A DNA stretch of 64,000 nt from Vandammella animalimorsus. GTDB lineage: Bacteria; Pseudomonadota; Gammaproteobacteria; Burkholderiales; Burkholderiaceae_C. The DNA is taken from the NCBI RefSeq assembly GCF_002285285.1, contig NZ_NSJF01000004.1, positions 124,001 to 188,000 of the forward strand, read 5' to 3'. The position numbers were made by a program, and so were the translations under genes. A model generated the notes under the pieces. It did no database searches, had not been told where the DNA came from, and saw nothing but the letters and a program-made list of their open reading frames with translations. Each line of letters begins with the position of its first letter. Positions within the stretch are counted from its first letter, which is position 1. Below are positions 26,801 through 33,894 of the stretch, piece after piece.

Positions 26801-26980
26801 AGTAATGGGCAAGTATTCATGGCGCCACTGCACGAAGCCAATGTGGATGCCAGAAACCGGGACAAGAACAATCCGTTCTCCTATGTCTCGAAAATGGCTG
26901 GATCTTTCCAGCAGGCCAAAGCCCGCCGCGTCACCATCTCGCCCATCGGCGAGTTGCGCGACCCCGGCTTCAAGGGCTGA
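23843..26980 (+). CDS. cas9: CRISPR-associated endonuclease Cas9, subtype II-C
   Basis: Cas9 is the crRNA/tracrRNA-guided nuclease that cuts target DNA. At 1045 residues it has the compact II-C size. RuvC-I is LALDLGSTSLGWAI with D15; the Arg-rich bridge helix covers about 57-85; REC lobes follow to about 500. RuvC-II has E548 in VVELARD, HNH has H641 in EHILPFSQ with N664, and RuvC-III has H781 and D784 in HHAVDA. The C-terminal 250 residues form the wedge and PAM-interacting part. All catalytic residues are present. The GTG at 23843 follows GAAAGGGG at 8 bases; in-frame ATGs lie at 23792 and 23816. cas1 follows by 14 bases. Confidence 0.97.
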   Translation: MSRKRNIIRYRLALDLGSTSLGWAILRLNAENEPTAIIKAGVRIFSDGRNPKDGSSLAVTRRTARSMRRRRDRLLKRKARMLDKLIAHGFFPQDEAARKALEALNPYQLRAEGLQRALTPGEFARALFHINQRRGFKSNRKTDKKDNDSGALKTAISQLRQQLQNENARTVGEWLWQRLQAGQGTRARYRETRIATETGKGKIDKSYDLYIDRQMVADEFDALWAVQAAFNPVLFNEQARAELRDTLLHQRPLRPVKPGRCTLLPEEERAPLALPSTQRFRILQEVNHLRILHPDLREEALRLDQRDAIVALLEDRGKVTFQAMRRTLDLGDAVQFNLEDAKRRELKGNATTAALSKKELFGAAWREFDEALQDDIVLRLVTEESEAELVQWLIENTGVDEARATAIANTGLPEGYGSLCRKALARIVPALRAEVITYDRAVQAAGFAHHSDLGFGFEHDDDEVTQIGERVIASTGEIKAVLTFKQLPYYGRALQRHVAFGSGKPQDPEEKRYGKIANPTVHIGLNQLRRVVNDLIRRYGHPTEIVVELARDLKQSREQKLETQKRQNENQERRQRIRKEISDAFGQQGREISPERVKDADIQKWILWEELSFTPTDRRCPYSGVQISAAMLLSDEVEIEHILPFSQTLDDSLNNKTVAMRQANRIKRNRTPWQARQDFEAQGWSYEGMLQRAERMPRAKRYRFAEDGYERWLGEDKGFLARALNDTRYLSRVAKEYLKLICPGGVRVIPGQLTGMLRRHLGLNDVLGLDGKKNRDDHRHHAVDACVIGVTDQALLQRFANASELPKMQGRHKLAQDFEPPWPTYREHAARAVKNIWVSHRPDHGHEGGMMEETSYGISKDGRIKQRRKADGSQGREVSNLIRISEPTQPERHGLDAEGQPLPYKGYVGGSNYCIEITCNDKGKWEGEVISTFRAYQIVRKHGVARLRHPGLAQNGKALIMRLMIDDCVRLELDGREETMRVVKIGSNGQVFMAPLHEANVDARNRDKNNPFSYVSKMAGSFQQAKARRVTISPIGELRDPGFKG

Positions 26981-26994
26981 GCAAGGGGCGTGAC

Positions 26995-27924
26995 ATGATT
27001 GGCCGCATTGTCGAAATCGCAGACGACCGGCGGCACCTATTCGTCAACCGCGGCTTCATGGTGGTGCGCGACACTGCAGGCGAGCGCAAAGAACTGGGGC
27101 AGGTGCCACTGGACGACATCGCCGCCGTCATCGCCAATGCCCACGGCATCAGCTACACCAACAACCTCCTGGTGGCCCTGGCCGAGCGCGGCGCGCCCTT
27201 CGTGCTGTGCGCGGCCAACCACAATGCCGTGGGCATGCTGCTGACGCTGGACGGCCATCACGTACAGGCCAAGCGCATCGAAGCGCAAATCGCCGCCAGC
27301 CTGCCCACGCACAAGCGGCTGTGGGCGGCCATCGTCAAATCCAAACTGGAACAACAAGCCGCCGCACTGGAGGCCGCAGGCGCACCCACTGCACCCTTGA
27401 CTGCATTGGTGCGCAAGGTCAAAAGCGGTGATCCGGAAAACGTCGAAGGCCAAGGCGCGCGGCGCTACTGGGGCTTGCTGTTCGGCAAGGACTTCCGTCG
27501 CGACCAAAACGCCGGCGGCCTCAACGCCCTGCTCAACTACGGCTACACCATCCTGCGCTCGGCCACCGCCCGCGCCGTGGTGGCCGCCGGCCTGCATCCC
27601 AGCATCGGCCTGCACCACAGCAATGATGGCAATGCCATGCGACTGGTGGATGACCTGATGGAACCCTTCCGCCCAGTCATCGACCTGAAAGTCTGGCAAT
27701 TGCAGCGCGCCGGTGAAGAACAGGTCACGCCCGCAGCCAAACGCGCCTTGGTGCACACGCTTTACGACGACATGCAAAGCCGTGCCGGCGTCACCCCGGT
27801 GATGGTCTGCATGCAGAAACTGGCCGTCTCGCTGGCCCAGGTGTATCTGGGCGAACGCGACAAGTTGGAACTGCCGCTGCCAGGCTTGCCGCTCGCTCTG
27901 GCCAAAGGTCTGGACCAGGAATGA
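26995..27924 (+). CDS. cas1: CRISPR adaptation integrase Cas1 (type II)
   Basis: Cas1 (309 aa) integrates new spacers as a Cas1-Cas2 complex. The N-terminal beta domain (to about residue 80) includes DRRHLFVNRGFMVVRD and the ISYTNNLLVALAERG block. The helical catalytic domain shows the expected Glu region before YWGLLFGKDFRRD, then NALLNYGYTILRSATARAV and the metal-binding His and acidic residues in GLHHSNDGNAMRLVDDLMEPFRP. It is in the cas9-cas1-cas2 operon, with cas2 starting 9 bases after its stop. Confidence 0.97.
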   Translation: MIGRIVEIADDRRHLFVNRGFMVVRDTAGERKELGQVPLDDIAAVIANAHGISYTNNLLVALAERGAPFVLCAANHNAVGMLLTLDGHHVQAKRIEAQIAASLPTHKRLWAAIVKSKLEQQAAALEAAGAPTAPLTALVRKVKSGDPENVEGQGARRYWGLLFGKDFRRDQNAGGLNALLNYGYTILRSATARAVVAAGLHPSIGLHHSNDGNAMRLVDDLMEPFRPVIDLKVWQLQRAGEEQVTPAAKRALVHTLYDDMQSRAGVTPVMVCMQKLAVSLAQVYLGERDKLELPLPGLPLALAKGLDQE

Positions 27925-27933
27925 CGCAATGCC

Positions 27934-28260
27934 ATGCTTTCAGGATACCGACTGATGTGGATGCTGGTGATGTTCGACCTGCCCGTGCTGACCAAAGCCG
28001 AGCGCAAGGCTGCCACCGACTTCCGCAAATCGCTGCTCGACATGGGCTTCGAGATGAGCCAGCTCAGCGTCTATCTGCGCTTTTGCACCAGTCAGACTCA
28101 ATTGGAAACTTACGCCAAAAGAGTCGAAGCTGTGCTGCCTTCAGGCGGTAAAGTCCACGTGCTGCAGTTCACCGACAAGCAGTACGAGCGGATCCTGACC
28201 TTTCACGGAAGAGCCAAGCAGCCGCCGTTGAAAGCACCCGAGCAGTTCACTCTTTTCTAG
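27934..28260 (+). CDS. cas2: CRISPR adaptation protein Cas2
   Basis: Cas2 (108 aa) is the dimeric core of the spacer-integration complex. The ferredoxin-like fold begins with the typical MLVMFDLPV strand and continues through YLRFCTSQTQLETYAKRVEAVLP and VHVLQFTDKQYERI. An in-frame ATG seven codons downstream could also serve. It is the last cas gene; no csn2 or cas4 follows, which supports subtype II-C. The array begins 70 bases downstream. Confidence 0.95.
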   Translation: MLSGYRLMWMLVMFDLPVLTKAERKAATDFRKSLLDMGFEMSQLSVYLRFCTSQTQLETYAKRVEAVLPSGGKVHVLQFTDKQYERILTFHGRAKQPPLKAPEQFTLF

Positions 28261-28296
28261 CTTGAAGCATGGTTCTCATCCCCCCCAAAAGCAGAA

Positions 28297-28319
28297 AACT
28301 CCTTGTAGAACAAGGAGTT
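28297..28319 (-). terminator. Hairpin between cas2 and the array, possible crRNA terminator
   Basis: A perfect 9-bp stem AACTCCTTG/CAAGGAGTT with a 5-base loop is followed on the minus strand by TTCTGCTTTT. It would end transcripts leaving the array on the minus strand. It could also fold in the cas mRNA. Confidence 0.55.
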
Positions 28320-28330
28320 ACTGCAGAGGG

Positions 28331-30658
28331 ATTTTAGATCACTGGGATTTGTGCTCTGACCGGAACTGCGGTTTACTACAATGGCCGTTTCGATCTATTT
28401 TAGATCACTGGGATTTGTGCTCTGACCGGAACTATTGCCGCGGCCATCTGGAAATGGCTGCGATTTTAGATCACTGGGATTTGTGCTCTGACCGGAACAC
28501 GTGAAGGCTGCTCGCCGATAGCAGAAAGATTTTAGATCACTGGGATTTGTGCTCTGACCGGAACGCATGGGTACGTGCATTCATCGCCCGCCACATTTTA
28601 GATCACTGGGATTTGTGCTCTGACCGGAACTCACCAGGCAAATGCAAGTACCCCATCAAAATTTTAGATCACTGGGATTTGTGCTCTGACCGGAACCCAG
28701 GCTGCCTAGGGGAAGAAGGCCTGACAATTTTAGATCACTGGGATTTGTGCTCTGACCGGAACCGAATTCTACTCGGACAATGCCAACCACAAATTTTAGA
28801 TCACTGGGATTTGTGCTCTGACCGGAACATGCGCGGGATTGAGTGTGTGAGCATGGGATTTTAGATCACTGGGATTTGTGCTCTGACCGGAACAGCCTCT
28901 ACATCGGCAGCAAAGAAGCAGGCATTTTAGATCACTGGGATTTGTGCTCTGACCGGAACTTTCCCAAAGTCAATAACAATCTACCTGTCATTTTAGATCA
29001 CTGGGATTTGTGCTCTGACCGGAACATGAGCGGGATTGAGTATGTTAGCATGGGCATTTTAGATCACTGGGATTTGTGCTCTGACCGGAACTGCGCTCGG
29101 TATGGTGAGCTATGAATTGTCATTTTAGATCACTGGGATTTGTGCTCTGACCGGAACAACAGAAGCCGTCTCACGAGGGTAGTCGGAATTTTAGATCACT
29201 GGGATTTGTGCTCTGACCGGAACGGCTCTGTGATTATCTATGATGAAGTTCAAATTTTAGATCACTGGGATTTGTGCTCTGACCGGAACTCTGGGCGAAA
29301 CAACTTACAAGGCGCTTGCATTTTAGATCACTGGGATTTGTGCTCTGACCGGAACACCAGCCAGGTTTGGAAGCAAACCACACTCATTTTAGATCACTGG
29401 GATTTGTGCTCTGACCGGAACGCCCCAGATGCTGGCCGTGTTAGTCCGGTGATTTTAGATCACTGGGATTTGTGCTCTGACCGGAACGCCTGGAGTGACT
29501 ACTATGTCTGTTCGTAAATTTTAGATCACTGGGATTTGTGCTCTGACCGGAACCGCCTAGGCGGCAGACAAATAAGCAAGCTTATTTTAGATCACTGGGA
29601 TTTGTGCTCTGACCGGAACACCATGTATTACTACAAGGCTGGTGCCGCGATTTTAGATCACTGGGATTTGTGCTCTGACCGGAACGCCGCGCTGGGCGAG
29701 CTTGAGATCCTGATTATTTTAGATCACTGGGATTTGTGCTCTGACCGGAACGTAACATTGGTGCATCACCTGCATCACCTGCATCACCTGCATCACCTGC
29801 ATCACCTGCATCACCTGCATCACCTGCATCACCTGCATTTTAGATCACTGGGATTTGTGCTCTGACCGGAACCAGGAAAAGCGTACATGGCCCAGAAAGG
29901 GAATTTTAGATCACTGGGATTTGTGCTCTGACCGGAACATCGGCGCTGAACTGCTGAAGCGCACAGCCATTTTAGATCACTGGGATTTGTGCTCTGACCG
30001 GAACCTGAGCATGTGCAGATCGCCCGGCTGCACCATTTTAGATCACTGGGATTTGTGCTCTGACCGGAACTGCCGTGCAGGACAGACTGAAAATCATTTG
30101 ATTTTAGATCACTGGGATTTGTGCTCTGACCGGAACCGTCGGCTTCGTACAGGAAGAACTGCTCACATTTTAGATCACTGGGATTTGTGCTCTGACCGGA
30201 ACCGATACGACAGTCCAACAGAACCTGATTTCATTTTAGATCACTGGGATTTGTGCTCTGACCGGAACTCGAATAGGCGCGTGCCGCATATATCGTCCAT
30301 TTTAGATCACTGGGATTTGTGCTCTGACCGGAACATGGCACGCGCAGGGCGCGGATTGGATGGTATTTTAGATCACTGGGATTTGTGCTCTGACCGGAAC
30401 GACGCGGGTGCGGAACGGGGGTTTCTGGGGATTTTAGATCACTGGGATTTGTGCTCTGACCGGAACCCCCCGGTACATCGGGCACAGGTACGCCTGATTT
30501 TAGATCACTGGGATTTGTGCTCTGACCGGAACCGCGTTTGACCTCCAGCGCCGCTGCGCCGTATTTTAGATCACTGGGATTTGTGCTCTGACCGGAACGC
30601 CTTGTGGTTCCACTGCGGCGGAGCCTTGATTTTAGATCACTGGGATTTGTGCTCTGAC
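28331..30658 (-). CRISPR. CRISPR array, 34 full repeats plus one truncated repeat, 34 spacers
   Basis: The first full repeat is 28331-28366 and the last is 30563-30598, all 36 bp and, as far as I read them, identical. A 30-bp truncated repeat at 30629-30658 lacks six bases at its right end. Spacers are 30 nt except spacer 8 (29 nt) and spacer 22 (85 nt, 29752-29836). On the minus strand each repeat begins GTTCCGGTCAG and ends GATCTAAAAT; the TAAAAT end resembles the repeat-borne -10 promoters of Neisseria and Campylobacter II-C arrays. With the anti-repeat orientation, this puts crRNA synthesis on the minus strand, opposite to the cas genes. Confidence 0.98.
29752..29836. repeat. Tandem 9-mer array inside CRISPR spacer 22
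   Basis: After ten unique bases the spacer consists of eight perfect copies of TGCATCACC plus TGC, and the following CRISPR repeat supplies two more matching bases. The rest of the array has 29-30 nt spacers, so this one appears to have expanded by about six units. Confidence 0.95.
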
Positions 30659-30728
30659 ATGTGCGCACAACTCAAAAGAAAATCAGGTAATAGCCATTAC
30701 TGCGTCAAAAAAATAGATTCCGCCTGAG

Positions 30729-30734
30729 ATTATA
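30729..30734 (-). promoter_or_regulatory. Candidate minus-strand promoter upstream of the array
   Basis: A perfect TATAAT on the minus strand lies about 70 bases before the truncated repeat, in an A+T-rich stretch (30659-30764). A transcript from here would read into the array. No good -35 is present, and the same region is also the end of higA. Confidence 0.35.
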
Positions 30735-30764
30735 TCGGCGATTATTCTCGTTTGGCGTGGCTGA

Positions 30765-31064
30765 TCAGGCCGCCGTGCATTGAAAGGGCTGAATTTTTGC
30801 CAGCTCGTCTGCGGCATTTTCTTTAGCGGTGCGCAGGTCATATTCAGACTGAAGGTTGACCCAGCTTCGCGCATCAGTGTTGAAGAACGCGGCCAGGCGC
30901 AGGGCGGTGTCTGCGGAGATGGAGCGTTTGCCATGCACGATCTCGTTGATCCGACGCGGCGGCACGCCGATGGCCTTGGCCAGGGCGTATTGGCTAATGC
31001 CCATGGGCGCCAAAAACTCCCCGTTCAGAATCTCGCCGGGGTGGGGCCATGTGAATTGGGTCAT
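30765..31064 (-). CDS. higA: HigA-family antitoxin (XRE helix-turn-helix)
   Basis: This 99-residue protein matches the HigA/VapA addiction-module antidote family: HPGEILNGEFLAPMGISQYALAKAIGVPPRRINEIVHGKRSI is an XRE-type helix-turn-helix, followed by DTALRLAAFFNTDARSWVNLQSEYDL. Such antitoxins bind their own operator and neutralise the HigB mRNA nuclease. A GAAAGGGA ribosome site precedes the ATG. The partner toxin gene immediately upstream is broken, so this antitoxin is now an orphan. It lies between the CRISPR array and the DUF72 gene. Confidence 0.9.
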   Translation of the reverse strand: MTQFTWPHPGEILNGEFLAPMGISQYALAKAIGVPPRRINEIVHGKRSISADTALRLAAFFNTDARSWVNLQSEYDLRTAKENAADELAKIQPFQCTAA

Positions 31065-31073
31065 TGTTCCCTT

Positions 31074-31330
31074 TCAGCGGTCACTGACGATCTCTACATC
31101 GTCTGCGTTGTTGGTGGCTTCATTCCACTTGAAGCAGATGCGCCACTAATCGTTGATGCGAATGCTGCACTACTCCCCTGCGCTCACCTTTCAGGGCCTC
31201 CAGGCGATGGCTGGACGGTACACGCAAAAAATTAATGCTGCTTGCGGCGTGCAGCAATGCGAGTTCCCTCAGTGCTAATTTGCAATATTGGCAAATCGCT
31301 TTCTTCGCTATGTTTCACCTCCTCTGGCTG
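31074..31330 (-). pseudogene. higB: Decayed higB toxin gene
   Basis: The minus strand upstream of higA encodes recognisable HigB pieces in different frames. ALLHAASSINFLRVPSSHRL and EALKGERRG are in one frame; after a one-base insertion the next frame gives SIRIND, a TAG, then WRICFKWNEATNNADDVEIV and the stop nine bases before higA. Two TAG codons stand where the family has Gln. An upstream piece, RFANIA, is in yet another frame and is preceded by a TAG. The toxin cannot be made. The left limit given for its start is approximate. Confidence 0.85.
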
Positions 31331-31394
31331 ATGGGTTTGATCCAAGGATAAGGTACAGCTGGATTACTGCTTCAAAAATCACAATTCCTTTCAT

Positions 31395-32588
31395 CTATAC
31401 CAGCAGCTGCGCCGCCAGCTCCAGAACCGACAACGGCGCCGAGCCTTCAGCCTTGTTGTTGATGGTCACGTAAGCGTTTTGGCCTGCGCCGCAGGTGCCG
31501 TTGATGACGCGGGCCAGGTGCGCGCGGGTTTCGGGGTCGGGGTCTTGCAGGCGGTTGAATGGTGCGTATTCGGCCTTGGCGCTTTCGTAGCCGTAGGCGC
31601 CGTGGCGGCGGTGCAGGTTCCAGCGGCACACCAATGGGCCTGGCCACAGGGCGCGCAACAGCGGCAACTGCTCTTCAATGGGTGGCATTTTGGCGTGCAA
31701 GCCCAGGCAGTAGGTGATGGGGTTGCCGCGGGCCTGGCGCGCCGTGCGCAAGGCCTGGGCCAATTGCGGCGCATGGCCAGGGGCCAGAAAGGCGGCGTCA
31801 CGCACTTCGAGCGCGAGGACGCCATCGGGCGCCGCGGGCGCCAGCGGCGGCATGGCCGCCAGCAAGGCGCCAATGCGTTCGATCAATGCGGGCAGCTCGG
31901 CCAGCTGTGCGCGGGGCAAGGGGCTGATCTGGAAGACCAACGCGCCCACTTTGTGGCCCAGGCCTTGCAATGCGGGCTGGATGAATTCACGCAGCGCCAG
32001 CTCCGGGCTGAGAAACAGCGGGTTGGGCGCGCGGCCGCGGCCGTCTTCAGCGCGCACCAGCGCATCGCAAACCAAGCTCGGGGCCTTGACGACGAAGCGA
32101 AAGTCATGGGGCACTTGCGCCGCATAGTGCGCGTATTGCTGGGCGCTCAGTGGGCGGTAGAAGGCCCGATCCAGGCTGACGCTGCGCAGCAGTGGGTGGG
32201 CAGCATAGGCGATCAGCCCCTGCCGGGAGAGCTGGCTTTCAGCGTAGTCGCCTTCCCACACCAGCCCGGCCCAACCGGGAAAGTGCCAGGAAGAGGTGCC
32301 CATGCGCAAGCGGGGCGGCAAGGCTGCAGCCAGTGCCTGTATGCGGGCATCGGCAGGCGCGGCGCGCACCGCTGCTGTACGGCTGCGCCCCAGCAGCGTA
32401 CCCCGGGCTGGCACGGCCTTGCGCTGCGTGTGCGTGTGCGTGTGCGTGTGCGTGTGCTCGTCCTCGGCCAAAGGGCCTGCCTGGTCACTGGCCTGGCGGG
32501 CTTGCTGGGCATCTTGGGCGGCAGGCTCTGCGGGCAAGGGCAGGGCGTCGAACAGGGCTGTTTGCTGTGGTGGCGGGCTGGCGGGCAT
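31395..32588 (-). CDS. DUF72 family protein
   Basis: This 397-residue protein contains the DUF72 (YecE-like) barrel from about residue 90 to the end, with the MGTSSWHFPGWAGLVW opening and the RWNLHRRHGAYGYESAKAEYAPFNRL block. The first 80 residues are low-complexity, with a run of five His-Thr pairs near residue 46 encoded by a CACACG hexanucleotide repeat. The ATG at 32588 was chosen because the ORF upstream has no family similarity. The biochemical role of DUF72 proteins is not established. Confidence 0.85.
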   Translation of the reverse strand: MPASPPPQQTALFDALPLPAEPAAQDAQQARQASDQAGPLAEDEHTHTHTHTHTQRKAVPARGTLLGRSRTAAVRAAPADARIQALAAALPPRLRMGTSSWHFPGWAGLVWEGDYAESQLSRQGLIAYAAHPLLRSVSLDRAFYRPLSAQQYAHYAAQVPHDFRFVVKAPSLVCDALVRAEDGRGRAPNPLFLSPELALREFIQPALQGLGHKVGALVFQISPLPRAQLAELPALIERIGALLAAMPPLAPAAPDGVLALEVRDAAFLAPGHAPQLAQALRTARQARGNPITYCLGLHAKMPPIEEQLPLLRALWPGPLVCRWNLHRRHGAYGYESAKAEYAPFNRLQDPDPETRAHLARVINGTCGAGQNAYVTINNKAEGSAPLSVLELAAQLLV

Positions 32589-32723
32589 GGCAGCGATGAT
32601 AGGGCTATGTGCCGAGACGACCCATGGCACGTCCCGCGTATTCAGCCCAGACGGCACAATGGCGCAAGCGCCACACTGTGGTGGCGCACGCATGCGCACA
32701 GACGCAATAGGGAGAGAACAAGG

Positions 32724-32981
32724 ATGCGTTGGTTGGGATTTGCCGGGCTGTTGTTGGCCCTGCTCATCACGGGCCTGGTGGTCAAACAGCAGCTGCAGAC
32801 CGCACGCCCTGCCCTGCCCCAATCGGGCGGAGGCGTGGCCTTACCAGAAGGGACAAAGCCGCCCATCACCAGGGCCACGACGCCAGAGGCCTACGGCGAG
32901 CAAGTCCGGCAGCAGTATCAAAAGACGCTGGATGCGGCCATGGAGCAGCAGCAACGCGCGCTGGAGGCCGCCACGCAGTGA
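32724..32981 (+). CDS. Small single-pass membrane protein, unknown function
   Basis: This 85-residue ORF has a good ribosome site (GGGAGAG and AAGG) before ATG. Residues 4-20 form one hydrophobic helix (LGFAGLLLALLITGLVV). The remainder is a soluble, Gln-rich tail, predicted helical from EAYGEQVRQQYQKTLDAAMEQQQ. I do not recognise the family. It is transcribed away from the DUF72 gene and converges on the SDR gene. Confidence 0.7.
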   Translation: MRWLGFAGLLLALLITGLVVKQQLQTARPALPQSGGGVALPEGTKPPITRATTPEAYGEQVRQQYQKTLDAAMEQQQRALEAATQ

Positions 32982-32996
32982 GCGATGCGCTCTTGG

Positions 32997-33872
32997 TCAA
33001 CGCGGCTTTGGCGGCGTGCCGGGCGCGGCCATCATGGAGAAGTCGCGCTCAAAGCGCATCAGGTGCTGGCCGCCATCGACCAGCAGCGTGGTGCCGGTCA
33101 GCGAGGCGTTGCTCAATGCGAAGTGCACGGCGGCGGCCACATCCTCAGGGGTGGACGAGCGCCCCAGCGGGCTGAGTTGGTGCAGGCGCGCAAAACTGCT
33201 GGCGTCGAGGAATTCGCTGGTCAGCGTCAGCCCCGGCGCAACGCCGACGACACGCACCCAAGGAGCCAAAGCCAACGCCAACATGGTGCCGGCCGCTTCC
33301 AGCGCCGCCTTGGAGAGGGTGTAGCTGAGAAAGTCTGGGTTCTGGTTCCAGAGCTTCTGGTCCAGCAGGTTCACGACCACGCCCTGCGGCTTGGCCGCAG
33401 CCGCCGCATCATCGCCATCGGCGGTAGCAACAGCCGCGGCGCGCGCCTGCAGGTGGGCCTGCAGGGCCTGCGCCAGCACAATGGGCGCGGCCGTGTTGCT
33501 GCGCAGATGCCGCTCCAGGCTGGCGTAGCTGAAGTCGCTGGCATCGTCAAATTCGAAGCGCGAGGCACTGTTGACGATGGCATCGACGCGGCCAAAGCGC
33601 GCCAACGCTGCAGGCAGCAGCGCGCGGGTTTGCGCCTCGTCGTCAAAGTCGGCGGCCAGCGCATGGCTGTCGGCACCGGCGGCGCGGCAAGCCTGCACCG
33701 TGGCCTGCGCGGCGGCGCTGGAGTGGCGGTAGTGCACGGCCACATTCCAGCCCTGCTGCGCCAGATGCACGGCGATGGCCGCCCCCAGGCGCAAGCCGGC
33801 CCCGGTGACCAGCACGGTGGGCCTGGCGTGGCCGGCGGGCAAAGCGGTGGCAGGGCTGGGGTTGGGGGGCAT
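32997..33872 (-). CDS. SDR oxidoreductase of the FolM/pteridine-reductase type
   Basis: This 291-residue short-chain dehydrogenase has the nucleotide loop VTGAGLRLGAAIAVHL, the NSASRFEFDD block in place of NNAG, and the catalytic YTLSKAA pair. The RLG spacing in the nucleotide loop and the NSAS motif resemble pteridine and dihydromonapterin reductases, which reduce folate-like cofactors. An Ala-rich insertion near residue 165 is unusual. The start at 33872 is likely; an ATG at 33896 overlaps the divergent methyltransferase start. Confidence 0.82.
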   Translation of the reverse strand: MPPNPSPATALPAGHARPTVLVTGAGLRLGAAIAVHLAQQGWNVAVHYRHSSAAAQATVQACRAAGADSHALAADFDDEAQTRALLPAALARFGRVDAIVNSASRFEFDDASDFSYASLERHLRSNTAAPIVLAQALQAHLQARAAAVATADGDDAAAAAKPQGVVVNLLDQKLWNQNPDFLSYTLSKAALEAAGTMLALALAPWVRVVGVAPGLTLTSEFLDASSFARLHQLSPLGRSSTPEDVAAAVHFALSNASLTGTTLLVDGGQHLMRFERDFSMMAAPGTPPKPR

Positions 33873-33894
33873 GAAGGGCTGCGACAATCGCGGC

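Noticed and set aside
26981-28330. A csn2 or cas4 gene that would make the locus II-A or II-B
   Set aside because: Only cas1 and cas2 fit between cas9 and the array. The remaining 70 bases hold a hairpin.
28331-30658. crRNA transcription from the plus strand, co-directional with the cas genes
   Set aside because: The anti-repeat of the tracrRNA has a terminator only on the minus strand, and the promoter-like end of the repeat works only in that direction.
28262-30668. Long open frames through the CRISPR array with a repeated ILDHWDLCSDRN or SGQSTNPSDLK peptide
   Set aside because: They arise because repeat plus spacer is 66 bp, a multiple of three. The peptide is the translated repeat, not a repeat protein.
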